From positions 62,001 to 126,000 of the forward strand of contig NZ_JBGUAU010000003.1 of assembly GCF_041820985.1 (NCBI RefSeq): DNA of 64,000 nucleotides. The letters are read 5' to 3'. Below are positions 18,201 to 25,387 of the stretch, one piece after another. The translations under genes and the position numbers were made by a program. Within the stretch, counting starts at the first letter, position 1, and each line of letters starts with the position of its first letter. This DNA is from Evansella sp041820985 (GTDB lineage: Bacteria > Bacillota > Bacilli > Bacillales > Salisediminibacteriaceae). The notes beneath the pieces were generated by a model. The model was not told where the DNA came from. It ran no database searches and saw nothing but the letters and a program-made list of their open reading frames with translations.

Positions 18201-18281
18201 TTTGTGAAACTGGCCTTTATCCATCCTTTGAACACTAGCCCGCAGTTGCGACGGGTCAGCTTATATCAATTGGAGGACTAG
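15234..18281 (+). CDS. Glycoside hydrolase family 2 protein with C-terminal discoidin-type domain
   Basis: 1015 residues, no signal peptide. Residues 1-180 are the GH2 sugar-binding jelly roll (LAGNWRFRLDP, ESAIWINGDFIGKEVG); about 190-270 an Ig-like domain; from about 275 the TIM barrel beginning GKRLFLRGTLD. FAVGNELHG carries acid/base E395 and ISHENGQY the probable nucleophile E482. The C-terminal 140 residues form an F5/8 type C (discoidin) carbohydrate-binding domain (GKAVDGNPLTYWTC). The substrate is not determined; absence of a signal peptide points to intracellular oligosaccharide cleavage. Codon choice is visibly richer in GCC, GGC, TTG and GTG than in neighbouring genes, suggesting recent horizontal acquisition. 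Confidence 0.88.
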   Translation: MKINLAGNWRFRLDPNDQGRTEGWQQTRLTNEGFTLPGTACENRIGTPLDMSLTEKMTKESVASFREKYSYRGKVWLQKEVDLPSELLGAGHIFFQRILGESAIWINGDFIGKEVGFSTGHRYAIDFDQYSGQTITVTISLDNRNHYHLGELASGYTNQTQTYWLGIIGELYVSDELTEDLITTVYDPKEQRVEIKLAERLQKQEPEVMITDQEGKVVPQKMRWDEEIGRYVCRTKGWQTWSEFTPVTYYVKASTKTQTLQKPFGLVDLTWDENHFFLFGKRLFLRGTLDCAVFPQTGYPAMDEREWERIFTTCIEHGLNHIRFHSWCPPEAAFAVADRLGVYLMPEGPFWMDEWFHNSVGDFPEHYELIPSELKKIVTSYGHHPSFCFFAVGNELHGDFKFLAQLIRELPFKEQQIMTTVTANTTNLLRDFYEGADDFFVGVEYEKHGLRGNRFLDQMMVSTDFNMEDSLSYIPVPTISHENGQYASYPDLSEPQRMTGNLVAVNELAVANDLAQKGLLDQAEDFLKHSQKFAFEQYKAEIEMLIRSDSLAGYQLLGLQDYPGQASAMVGFLDSSWKEKGIVSKEAIAAVCGPLVPMAEVDRRILRIGETLEIHCGVRSDHLVPISGKGHLSINHGEICLFEQSIDLAEINSGYQRFGTIHWQVPTDITNFLQLEIRFEVRLEDKIVTNQWRIWIDGLAKVEVTDQLLVADQLSSDFLSEVNEGKSGYLYLDPRHFNQVEPGNFFSVFWSPVFFKSNDSIGTVVRNHHPLFNLYESGQEASLQFKELLEAGVHFTQPKQGSLISSVPNFFSNEIRCYLAEYRLGAGRLLISGIPLLEDSISQTAFKKAVEQYLLQETGTTTAVAEISEEELIALLHPKETQEGERKTDYAFRQATDCDNAKSNRFGSGKAVDGNPLTYWTCAAQTTAHWWSVDLGTDKAKLQLEAELVNWETVGFKLLVSSDGEKWQSYGKTSDHQELQSFMIHQPVRFVKLAFIHPLNTSPQLRRVSLYQLED

Positions 18282-18322
18282 TGAAACTTTTACAAAAAGA
18301 ATAATAAGGGGGATTGTACAAC

Positions 18323-18907
18323 ATGCTAAAGCCAGTTCATAAGGAATTTTTTCAACAAGAAACATTACAATTAGCTCAGTCTCTCTTAGGTAAAATTCTC
18401 GTGAAAGAAACAAAAGAAGGAACAGCTGCAGGCTGGATTGTTGAAACAGAAGCATATATGGGTGCGGAAGATCGAGCGGCTCACAGCTTTGGTAATAGGA
18501 GAACCAAACGCACGGAGGTCATGTTTGGAGAACCAGGGTATGTATATACATATGTCATGCATACTCACTGTCTTGTCAATGTAGTGAGCGGACCAAAGGA
18601 AGCACCTCGAGCAATACTCATACGTGCAGTAGAACCACATTTAGGAATAGATTTAATGTATGAACGAAGAGGAACAATCAAAAAAGATACGGACTTAACA
18701 AGTGGACCAGGAAAGTTGACGAAGGCGTTAGGGATTGTGAAAGAAGACTATGGACTTCCACTTTTTGAACCACCACTCTATATTGCAGAAGGATATGAGC
18801 CTTGCTCTATTTCAAGTGGGCCAAGAATCGGAATAGATAACAGTGGTGAAGCAAAAGAATACCCTTGGCGCTTTTGGATTAGTGGCAATAAATTTATCTC
18901 AAGGTAA
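18323..18907 (+). CDS. DNA-3-methyladenine glycosylase (MPG/AAG family)
   Basis: 194 residues from the ATG at 18323, with AAGGGGGA upstream; an in-frame TTG at 18314 is too close to that site. The family motif GWIVETEAYMG contains the catalytic Glu, HSFGNRRTKRTEVMF and GYVYTYVMHTHCLVNVV follow in the usual order, and LTSGPGKLTKALGI is the C-terminal signature. It excises alkylated purines to start base-excision repair in the cytoplasm. Normal length for bacterial members (about 195-205). Confidence 0.95.
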   Translation: MLKPVHKEFFQQETLQLAQSLLGKILVKETKEGTAAGWIVETEAYMGAEDRAAHSFGNRRTKRTEVMFGEPGYVYTYVMHTHCLVNVVSGPKEAPRAILIRAVEPHLGIDLMYERRGTIKKDTDLTSGPGKLTKALGIVKEDYGLPLFEPPLYIAEGYEPCSISSGPRIGIDNSGEAKEYPWRFWISGNKFISR

Positions 18908-18985
18908 GTAGGACAGAAATGGAAAATCCCTCTTGTTATAGTTAACAAATATATGCAGATAATACAACAGAAGGAGGCGATAACT

Positions 18986-19210
18986 ATGGCAGAAACGGTA
19001 ACTGCTGTAAGGAAGAATAATGAAGGAGATATCGTAGAGTTGCAATTATCGTCAGGACAAGTTGTAGATTATAAACAGGCTCAACAAATGGCGAAAAACG
19101 GTGAGATTGAACATGTAAATGTATTCCGTGGACGAGACGGTGAAGAACATTTACGAAGCGACGCAGATGGAATTGAACAAAACAATCTGGACAATTTACC
19201 GTCATTTTAA
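18986..19210 (+). CDS. DUF3892-type small protein
   Basis: 74 residues, starting at ATG 18986 after GAAGGAGGCG. The sequence METVTAVRKN-like opening (AETVTAVRKNNEGDIVEL), followed by GQVVDYKQAQQMAKNGEI and VFRGRDGEEHLRSDADG, matches the DUF3892 family, small proteins common in Bacillaceae without known function. Residues alternate charged and hydrophobic in a way consistent with a small beta-rich fold. Monocistronic, closed by an intrinsic terminator. Confidence 0.8.
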   Translation: MAETVTAVRKNNEGDIVELQLSSGQVVDYKQAQQMAKNGEIEHVNVFRGRDGEEHLRSDADGIEQNNLDNLPSF

Positions 19211-19235
19211 AGAAAACTATTTGTTAGCTGTATTG

Positions 19236-19268
19236 AAATAGGCAGACATAGGTCTGCCTATTTTTTTG
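19236..19268 (+). terminator. Intrinsic terminator
   Basis: AAATAGGCAGAC (19236-19247), loop ATAG, GTCTGCCTATTT (19252-19263), then a T-run. The 12-bp stem is perfect. Confidence 0.95.
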
Positions 19269-19310
19269 AAAGTGCTCGTTTTTAGACAACAATGAAAGAG
19301 ATAATTTTCC

Positions 19311-19609
19311 CCATGGGGGATGAAAATACATTATTATTAGATGTTTTAGTAACATCAACTGTATATGAAATGAGCGTAAGTCCACGAACTCCAGTGGGAT
19401 GTAGAGTAGAGGCGAGACACCGTAGCAGACGGGAGCCAGGACGGCGACATGACGCCGTTGCCCACAGGACGTGGGCACGTTCCTAGGCGGAATTGACGGA
19501 GGGGGCTCGGCAACTCCCCACAGGAAAGGAGTGGACAGTAGCGAATGGAATACAAACAACAAAGTTAGTATTCCATATTAGTCTGATACACGTATTTTCA
19601 GGGTAGACG
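19311..19609. repeat. Structured dispersed repeat, copy 1 (about 300 bp)
   Basis: Starts CCATGGGGGATGAAAATACA and ends CACGTATTTTCAGGGTAGAC, so GAAAATAC and GTATTTTC form inverted ends. The central block (GTCCACGAACTCCAGTGGGA ... GGCGAGACACCGTAGC ... GGCTCGGCAACTCCCCACAGG ... GGAGTGGACAG) is shared with copy 2 at 53601-53848. This copy contains two extra hairpins absent from copy 2: ACGGCG/CGCCGT and GTGCCCAC/GTGGGCAC (19440-19480). Most of the gap between the DUF3892 gene and aguA is this element. Confidence 0.85.
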
Positions 19610-19700
19610 AATAATTATAAGAAAAAAATTTCAAAATTGAGTAATAACAACTTTTATTATATGATGTACGGTGGAAGTCAAAATAATAAGATAAAGAGTG

Positions 19701-20762
19701 ATGAAATTGAGTAATGTAAAACCAAATGAACTACAATATACAATGCCACCAGAGTGGGCAGAACACGAAAGAACATTCATCTCATGGCCAGTAAAAGATT
19801 CCATGGTTTATCCAGAAGACCACAAAACTGTTTCAGAAGGATATGTTGAGTTAGTAAAGGCAATTGCTGAATTTGAACCAGTGACCGTGATCGTAAACGA
19901 GGAAGAAAAGGAAGCGGTAGAAAACCTTTTCTCTGATCAATCGAATATAGAATTTTTATCCATCCCTCATAATGATGCATGGTTCCGTGATAATGGACCA
20001 ACGTTTATTACAAATAATGACGGGGAAATAGCAGGGGTGAACTGGATTTTTAACGCATGGGGAGGAAAATATTCTCCGTGGGATTTAGATGATCAAGTTG
20101 CACCTAAAGTATTGGAACACCATAATATCAAACGTTTTGATGCCCCGTTAGTGATGGAAGGTGGCTCTATCCATGTAGATGGAGAAGGAACGTTAATTAC
20201 AACAGAAGAATGTCTTCTTAATCCAAACCGTAATCCAGAACTCACTAGAGAACAAATTGAACAATATGTTAAAGAGTATGTAAACATAGAAAAGATTATT
20301 TGGTTAAATAGAGGACTAAGTGGCGACGAGACGGATGGCCATGTTGATAATATTGCCTGCTTTGCTGAACCAGGGAAGATCATTATGCAAGTTTGTGACG
20401 ATCCTGAAGATGAAAATTATGAGATAACGAAAGAAAATTTGGAGATTTTAATGAACGAGACAGATGCAAAAGGTCGTTCATTGGAAGTTATTAAAATTCA
20501 ACAGCCACCTAATACAATGTTTCAGGAAAGCCGACTTACATTAAGTTATTTAAACTTTTATTTTGTGAATGGTGGCATTATTTTACCTGTTTTTGGTGGA
20601 CAGGCCGAAGAAACAGATCGTTTAGCGATAGAGAAGTTACGTGAGGTTTTCCCAGAAAGAAGAATTAGGACGATAGATGGAATGGCAATTATCAAAGAGG
20701 GCGGCAATGTACACTGTACTACACAACAAATGCCAAAGGTACAAGCTACAAAAAGTGAATAA
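19701..20762 (+). CDS. aguA: Agmatine deiminase
   Basis: 353 residues. Hydrolyses agmatine to N-carbamoylputrescine and ammonia. PNDAWFRDNGPTF-type motif (HNDAWFRDNGPTFI), MEGGSIHVDGEGT, GDETDGHVDNIACF and the C-terminal GGNVHCTTQQMP with catalytic Cys339 identify the peptidyl-arginine-deiminase-like family. Start taken at ATG 19701 (GTG at 19698 is adjacent and possible; the ribosome binding site is weak, AAAGAG). Six to fourteen bases separate it from aguB, so the two form a putrescine-making operon. Confidence 0.96.
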   Translation: MKLSNVKPNELQYTMPPEWAEHERTFISWPVKDSMVYPEDHKTVSEGYVELVKAIAEFEPVTVIVNEEEKEAVENLFSDQSNIEFLSIPHNDAWFRDNGPTFITNNDGEIAGVNWIFNAWGGKYSPWDLDDQVAPKVLEHHNIKRFDAPLVMEGGSIHVDGEGTLITTEECLLNPNRNPELTREQIEQYVKEYVNIEKIIWLNRGLSGDETDGHVDNIACFAEPGKIIMQVCDDPEDENYEITKENLEILMNETDAKGRSLEVIKIQQPPNTMFQESRLTLSYLNFYFVNGGIILPVFGGQAEETDRLAIEKLREVFPERRIRTIDGMAIIKEGGNVHCTTQQMPKVQATKSE

Positions 20763-20776
20763 TTGAGGTGAAAGAT

Positions 20777-21655
20777 ATGAGGAAAGTGAAAGTAGCAGCA
20801 ACGCAAATGAGCTGCTCTTGCAACGTTGATGAAAATATAAGCAAAGGGGAAGGATTAGTACGAAAAGCTGCTGCAGAAGGTGCACAAATTATCTTACTGC
20901 AAGAGCTGTTCGAAACACCTTATTTTTGCCAAAAAGAAAAGTCTGATTATTACACGTATGCAACGGAAGTAGAATCTAATAAAGCGATTAACCATTTCAA
21001 AAAGATCGCAAAGGAACTACGTGTTGTACTACCTATCAGCTTTTATGAAAAGAAAAATAATGCGAGATATAATTCCCTCGTTGTGATTGATGCGGATGGC
21101 GAGATTCTAGGAACTTATCGAAAGAGTCATATTCCAGACGGACCGGGCTATGAAGAAAAATTTTACTTTAACCCTGGTGATACGGGCTTTAAGGTTTGGA
21201 AAACAAGATACGGGAAAATTGGCATCGGTATTTGCTGGGATCAATGGTACCCAGAAGCAGCAAGATGTATGGCGTTAATGGGAGCAGAAATGATTTTCTA
21301 CCCTACTGCAATTGGCTCAGAGCCGCAGGATTCAACGATTGACTCACGAGATCATTGGCAAACAGTTATGTTAGGTCATGCTGGTGCAAACTTAGTTCCA
21401 GTGATTGCATCCAATCGTGTAGGGTTAGAAGAGGATGAGGAATCAAGCATAACGTTTTACGGTTCATCGTTCATTGCAGGACCACAAGGGAACAAGATTG
21501 TGGAAGCGGATCGAACAGAGGAAACGTATCTAGTAGCAGAATTTGATTTAGATGCGTTAGAAACGCAACGAATCGAATGGGGGATTTTCCGAGATCGACG
21601 TCCAGATTTATATAAAATTATCACCTCCTATGATGGAGACTTAATAATTAAATAA
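20777..21655 (+). CDS. aguB: N-carbamoylputrescine amidase
   Basis: 292 residues from ATG 20777 (TGAGGTGA upstream). Nitrilase-superfamily enzyme converting N-carbamoylputrescine to putrescine, CO2 and ammonia. The catalytic triad is visible: E43 in LLQELFETPYF, K116 in YRKSHIPDGPGY, and C153 in GIGICWDQWYPEA. Second gene of the agmatine pathway directly behind aguA; the arginine decarboxylase that would supply agmatine is not in this window. Ended by an intrinsic terminator. Confidence 0.96.
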   Translation: MRKVKVAATQMSCSCNVDENISKGEGLVRKAAAEGAQIILLQELFETPYFCQKEKSDYYTYATEVESNKAINHFKKIAKELRVVLPISFYEKKNNARYNSLVVIDADGEILGTYRKSHIPDGPGYEEKFYFNPGDTGFKVWKTRYGKIGIGICWDQWYPEAARCMALMGAEMIFYPTAIGSEPQDSTIDSRDHWQTVMLGHAGANLVPVIASNRVGLEEDEESSITFYGSSFIAGPQGNKIVEADRTEETYLVAEFDLDALETQRIEWGIFRDRRPDLYKIITSYDGDLIIK

Positions 21656-21665
21656 TGATTGTGCA

Positions 21666-21704
21666 AAAATAAGATCGAGAAAATGTAGCGGTCTTATTTT
21701 TTTT
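21666..21704 (+). terminator. Intrinsic terminator
   Basis: AAAATAAGA (21666-21674) pairs with TCTTATTTT (21692-21700), continuing into a T-run. It ends the aguAB transcript. Confidence 0.8.
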
Positions 21705-21741
21705 GAAAAAATATAAACTGTTAGGCTGAAAGGGTGTTTTC

Positions 21742-22608
21742 ATGAAACGCATTATTCTTGTTGCTTTACTTATTTTTACTCTTGCGTCTTCTCAGCTTAC
21801 TTTGGCAAAAGATAATCAGTTAATGGCACAAGCCACTCTTCCAACTGGAGAGGAGTTCTATATAGGTGCACATCGAGGAGCCTCTGCTTATGCACCAGAA
21901 AATACAATAGCCGCTTTTGAATTAGCAATTGAAATGAGAAGTGATTACATAGAGCTTGATGTTCATGAAACGAAGGACAATGTACTCGTTGCCATCCATG
22001 ATGATACAGTAGATCGAACCACAAATGGTTCTGGGAAAGTCGGAGAGATGAAGATTTCCGAAATAAAAGAGCTAGATGCTGGATCTTGGTTTAATGAGAC
22101 ATACCCTGATCATAGTAATGAAAGTTACATTGATGAGAAGGTTCCTACATTAGAAGAAGTTTTTCGTAAGTTTGGTCGTGCTACTAATTACATTATTGAA
22201 TTAAAGACGAGGGGTATAGAAAAAAGGGTACTGGATCTTTTACAACAGTATAAGTTACTTGAAGAAAATGGTCGTTCCAATTGTATTATTATCCAATCGT
22301 TTGACAAAGAAAGCTTACAAATCATTCACAGCCAAAATAAGTCTATCCCCCTTTTCCAACTCTTAAAGCACCCTATCATTGGGAAAGGTACTGATAAAGA
22401 ACTAAAGGAGATCAAAAAATATGCCATTGGGATTGGTCCAAATATAGATAGAATAACGAAACAGTACGTGGAGGAAGTAAGGAAATATAATCTTTTCATT
22501 CATCCATATACAGTGGATAAGAAAAAAGAAATGAAAAGGGTAATAGATTGGGGAGTGTCAGGGTTTATGACAAATTATCCTGAACATGGAAAGAAGGTTC
22601 TCCAATAA
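21742..22608 (+). CDS. Secreted glycerophosphodiester phosphodiesterase
   Basis: 288 residues. A signal peptide (residues 1-22, KRIILVALLIFTLASSQLTLA) directs it outside. The GDPD catalytic motif GAHRGASAYAPENTIAAF and YIELDVHETKDNVLVAIHD give the catalytic His pair and the metal-binding Glu/Asp. It cleaves glycerophosphodiesters to glycerol-3-phosphate and an alcohol, and could act on lipid-derived or teichoic-acid-derived diesters like GlpQ. AAAGGGTG precedes the ATG. Monocistronic as far as can be seen. Confidence 0.92.
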   Translation: MKRIILVALLIFTLASSQLTLAKDNQLMAQATLPTGEEFYIGAHRGASAYAPENTIAAFELAIEMRSDYIELDVHETKDNVLVAIHDDTVDRTTNGSGKVGEMKISEIKELDAGSWFNETYPDHSNESYIDEKVPTLEEVFRKFGRATNYIIELKTRGIEKRVLDLLQQYKLLEENGRSNCIIIQSFDKESLQIIHSQNKSIPLFQLLKHPIIGKGTDKELKEIKKYAIGIGPNIDRITKQYVEEVRKYNLFIHPYTVDKKKEMKRVIDWGVSGFMTNYPEHGKKVLQ

Positions 22609-22780
22609 TAGGAAAAATTACTTTTACCTTGATAACATACATTGATATAATTTTACATGAAGTACGAAATTTCTTTTATTTTCTATCGCATTGGACAAGT
22701 ATCGAAACGGAAAAATGATCGTCTAAATCATAAAGGGCTATATTAGGCGTTATGAAGACACAGCATATTGGAGTGATTTC

Positions 22781-23932
22781 ATGAATTTCGCACGTATATT
22801 GATATTGTTATTTGTTTTTCTTGTTGGATGTCAAAATGTAGTAAACGAAGGAAATGAACAAACCTTTACAAAAGAACCATCACTTATAGGAAATATGTCA
22901 GAAAGGTCTAATCAAGAGCGTGATGATATTGATGTAGAACGAAGATGGGAGTCCACCATCACTATCGGTGCTATTGGAGATGTACTTATTCATGATCGTG
23001 TTTACGATAGGGCAAAAGTGGGGGAAGGAAAATATGATTTTTCACCAAGCTTTGAAGAAGTAGCTGATTTATTGCATTCACCAGACTTTTTAATGGCTAA
23101 TATGGAATCCATGCCTGGTGGTGTGGAGTTAGGATTGTCTGGTTATCCACTTTTCAATAGTCCTCAAGAGATTGTAACTGATTTACAGAACGTAGGGGTA
23201 GATATGATGATTGGTGCAAACAATCACACTATTGATCGTGGATTAAAAGCAGTTAATAACGCATTAGATTTGTATGATGTAGTAGGTATGGATTATGTTG
23301 GGGTATACCGAGATCAAGAAGACCGAAATACGGATCGAATTGTTTCTATAGAGGATATTTCCTTAGGAGTATTAGCATATACATACGGAACGAATGGAAT
23401 TCCTATTCCATCAGGACATGAGTATGTCGTTCCTTTAATTAATAAAGATCAAATTACAAAAGATGTGGAACGATTACGTGAAAAAGTCGATGTACTCATC
23501 GTCCATATGCATTGGGGAACCGAGTATATTCGTGAACCTAATCAAAATCAGAGAGATTTGGCACAGTTTTTAGCTGAACTAGAAGTTGATATTGTCTTTG
23601 GTCATCATCCTCATGTGCTACAACCAATTGATGTGATAAAAAATGAGGAAACAGGACATGAAACTACGGTCTTTTATTCGTTGGGTAATTTCTTTTCAGG
23701 GCAATATTTTGAGTTCACTGATATAGGTGGCGTTGCTACAGTGGAGGTAACAAAAGAAACCGTGGGTAATGAATCCACCGTTACTATCACTACTCCACAA
23801 ATCGAGCCTACTGTAGTGATTCTTGATGATATTTATCGAGTGAAGCCTATGGAAGCTACAGATGGGTCTCCTATCACAGGTACAACGTTTGAGGATGTGT
23901 TGGAGCATACGATGATTTATATGGGAGAGTAA
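22781..23932 (+). CDS. CapA-family lipoprotein (calcineurin-like phosphoesterase fold)
   Basis: 383 residues. Lipobox LVGC places the mature N-terminus at Cys17 on the outer membrane face. The CapA/PgsA pattern is present: GAIGDVLIHDRVY, MANMESMPGG, GANNHTIDRG, VHMHWGTEY and FGHHPHVLQPI, which supply metal-binding Asp, Asn and His residues. CapA proteins take part in poly-gamma-glutamate synthesis or export in Bacillus, but here no capB or capC is nearby, so a solitary CapA-like surface phosphoesterase is the safer description. Confidence 0.88.
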   Translation: MNFARILILLFVFLVGCQNVVNEGNEQTFTKEPSLIGNMSERSNQERDDIDVERRWESTITIGAIGDVLIHDRVYDRAKVGEGKYDFSPSFEEVADLLHSPDFLMANMESMPGGVELGLSGYPLFNSPQEIVTDLQNVGVDMMIGANNHTIDRGLKAVNNALDLYDVVGMDYVGVYRDQEDRNTDRIVSIEDISLGVLAYTYGTNGIPIPSGHEYVVPLINKDQITKDVERLREKVDVLIVHMHWGTEYIREPNQNQRDLAQFLAELEVDIVFGHHPHVLQPIDVIKNEETGHETTVFYSLGNFFSGQYFEFTDIGGVATVEVTKETVGNESTVTITTPQIEPTVVILDDIYRVKPMEATDGSPITGTTFEDVLEHTMIYMGE

Positions 23933-24600
23933 AACATAATACATGGAGGCTGGGACATAAAAATGGAGTAAAGACAACTATGTATACTACGTACAACTCA
24001 TTTTGGAAGGTGTTGCTCCGAAGAAATCTAATTCCTGTGAAACGAAGCAAACAGAGTGTGCCGATAAACGAGTTGGTATTGATATAGGGGCATCCATCGT
24101 AAACTAAGTAGATTAGAACCCCACTCCTTTAGGTGTGAGAGTATCAGATGTTCTAATCGAGGTAGTAACTCCAGCGAGGATAGACTTGGTCAACAGGAGT
24201 ATTGTGTTGTCTTGTAAGACCTAGATCATGATGAATAGGGGTGTGACTATATACCTATAATAAGCCAAGTGTGCGTTACTAAAGTAGCTAATACAAATAC
24301 AATAATGTATCATTTTTGACTTGAAAGGGCGTAATTTTTTAAAAAATATGGGCATTTATGTTTGTTTTTTCTCTTTTTGTTCAAAAGCAAAAAATAGGCT
24401 GTTATAACTAGTAATTATGTAATAAATTGAAAAAATCTATAGTTATGTGAAAAAAGTACCAACTAATGTAACGAGAGGGCATAGTTATATTTGTTACTTT
24501 CTTAAAGATTGTCAATTTTGTCGAAAAAACGTGTAAAAAAAATGAGTATAATGTTGGATTTTGTATTTCTTTGTTCTCATCTATCATTTAATTAAGAGTT
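23933..24600. other. Long intergenic region upstream of the Tad riboswitch
   Basis: About 670 bp before the riboswitch without an intact gene. It holds a truncated GAGGCTGGGACA repeat end at 23947, a probable IS200/IS605 remnant (listed separately), and from 24300 an AT-rich stretch with a -10-like TATAAT at 24547-24552 that may be the Tad operon promoter; no well-spaced -35 was found. Confidence 0.5.
24006..24147 (+). mobile_element. Possible IS200/IS605 (TnpB) 3'-end remnant
   Basis: In frame from 24006 the DNA reads EGVAPKKSNSCETKQTECAD and further to a stop at 24105, which looks like the variable tail of a TnpB protein. It is followed within 12 bp by AACCCCACTCCTTTAGGTGTGAGAGT (in the range 24117-24143), a small hairpin resembling the right-end/guide-RNA scaffold of IS605-type elements. 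The rest of the element is missing. This rests on memory of typical right ends and needs an alignment. Confidence 0.4.
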
Positions 24601-24617
24601 CAGTCGGACAAAACGCT

Positions 24618-24710
24618 GATTCTCGATAAAGGCAAAGCTGGTGAAAACCAGTGACGCAAAGCTATAGGGGCTTCGGTGGAAACACAAAGCTAGCCAGTTA
24701 CCGAAAGAAC
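24618..24710 (+). promoter_or_regulatory. c-di-GMP-I (GEMM-I) riboswitch aptamer
   Basis: The conserved order is complete: AAAGGCAAAG (P2 5' side), tetraloop hairpin GGTGAAAACC, GACGCAAAGCTA, AGGGGCTTCGG..., then a second hairpin with GTGGAAACAC and CTAGCCAGTTACCG. GGCAAAG with GACGCAAAGC and a GAAA tetraloop is diagnostic of GEMM-I. P1 can form between TTCTCG (24620-24626) and CGAAAGAA (24702-24709). It lies 130 nt upstream of DUF192-flp and the Tad genes, with a terminator between. Confidence 0.95.
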
Positions 24711-24786
24711 AGGGAGTAATTTCTTCTATATAATGAAAGCAGAGTTTATTTACTCAGCTTATTTATTCTGAAGAATTACGAGGAAG

Positions 24787-24821
24787 TACCCCCGCTTTCG
24801 GTAGAGGCGGGGGTATTTTTT
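24787..24821 (+). terminator. Intrinsic terminator, expression platform of the c-di-GMP riboswitch
   Basis: TACCCCCGC (24787-24795) pairs perfectly with GCGGGGGTA (24807-24815), followed by six Ts. The loop side CTTTCGGTA (24795-24803) is perfectly complementary to TACCGAAAG (24699-24707), the 3' strand of aptamer P1. The aptamer and an anti-terminator pairing are therefore mutually exclusive. Confidence 0.93.
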
Positions 24822-24840
24822 ATTGCTTGGAGGTGAAGCA

Positions 24841-25185
24841 TTGAAATTAGTAAACCTGGGTAACGACAGGGTAATAGCCGCAAACGTTAACCAAGCGTAT
24901 AGCTTTTTTAAGAGATTAAAAGGCTTAATGTTTACAAAAAAGCTTCCCATAGGTGATGGATTACACATTAAACCCTGCCCATCGGTTCACACCTACTTTA
25001 TGAATTATGCAATCGATATTCTATACATTAATAAGGATAATCAGGTTGTAGCTATCGATGAAGCATTAGCACCAGGAAAAGTAGGTAAGCGGTACAAAGG
25101 TGCACACTCAGTTGTGGAGTTATCAGCCGGTACAGTCAAAAGGTCCGAGACAAAAGTCGGACAAAAAATGAAATTTATAAAATAA
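24841..25185 (+). CDS. DUF192 family protein, first gene of the Tad operon
   Basis: 114 residues starting at TTG 24841 with GGAGGTGA five bases before. The family core is clear: AYSFFKRLKGLMFTKKLP, LHIKPCPSVHTYFMNYAIDILYI and the AxxPGKVGKRYKGAHSVVEL end. DUF192 proteins are small beta-rich proteins of unknown activity, often exported; here there is no signal peptide. Its position directly after a c-di-GMP riboswitch and 19 bp before the pilin gene marks it as part of the pilus operon. A role in pilus assembly or surface attachment is inferred from context only. Confidence 0.85.
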   Translation: MKLVNLGNDRVIAANVNQAYSFFKRLKGLMFTKKLPIGDGLHIKPCPSVHTYFMNYAIDILYINKDNQVVAIDEALAPGKVGKRYKGAHSVVELSAGTVKRSETKVGQKMKFIK

Positions 25186-25204
25186 AAAGAGGAGCGTGTA
25201 AATT

Positions 25205-25387
25205 ATGTTAGTAAACAAACTTAAAGCGTTAGTAGTAGAAGAAGAAGGACAAGGTATGGCGGAGTATGCTTTAGTATTAGGAGTTATAGCTGTTGGGGTT
25301 GTAGCTTTATTGTCGGGATTCGGAGAAACAATAAAAGGATTATTTGAAAGTATTATAGGAGAATTTGAGGCTGAAGTAGGGGAATAA
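25205..25387 (+). CDS. flp: Flp/Fap-type pilin subunit
   Basis: 60 residues, typical for Flp pilins. A short basic leader ends at Gly15; the mature protein begins QGMAEYALVLG with Glu at +5 and Tyr at +6, the Flp hallmark, followed by a hydrophobic helix (VLGVIAVGVVALL) and an acidic C-terminus. It is exported, processed by the prepilin peptidase encoded downstream and polymerised into the pilus. AGAGGAGCG precedes the start. High translation is expected for a major structural subunit. Confidence 0.95.
   Translation: MLVNKLKALVVEEEGQGMAEYALVLGVIAVGVVALLSGFGETIKGLFESIIGEFEAEVGE

Noticed and set aside
19292..19486. Small basic ORF (MKEIIFPMGDE...) after the DUF3892 gene
   Set aside because: It lies inside the structured repeat copy 1, without a ribosome binding site, and copy 2 does not preserve the frame.
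22781..23932. Poly-gamma-glutamate capsule locus
   Set aside because: Only a CapA-like protein is present; no capB, capC or capD is adjacent.
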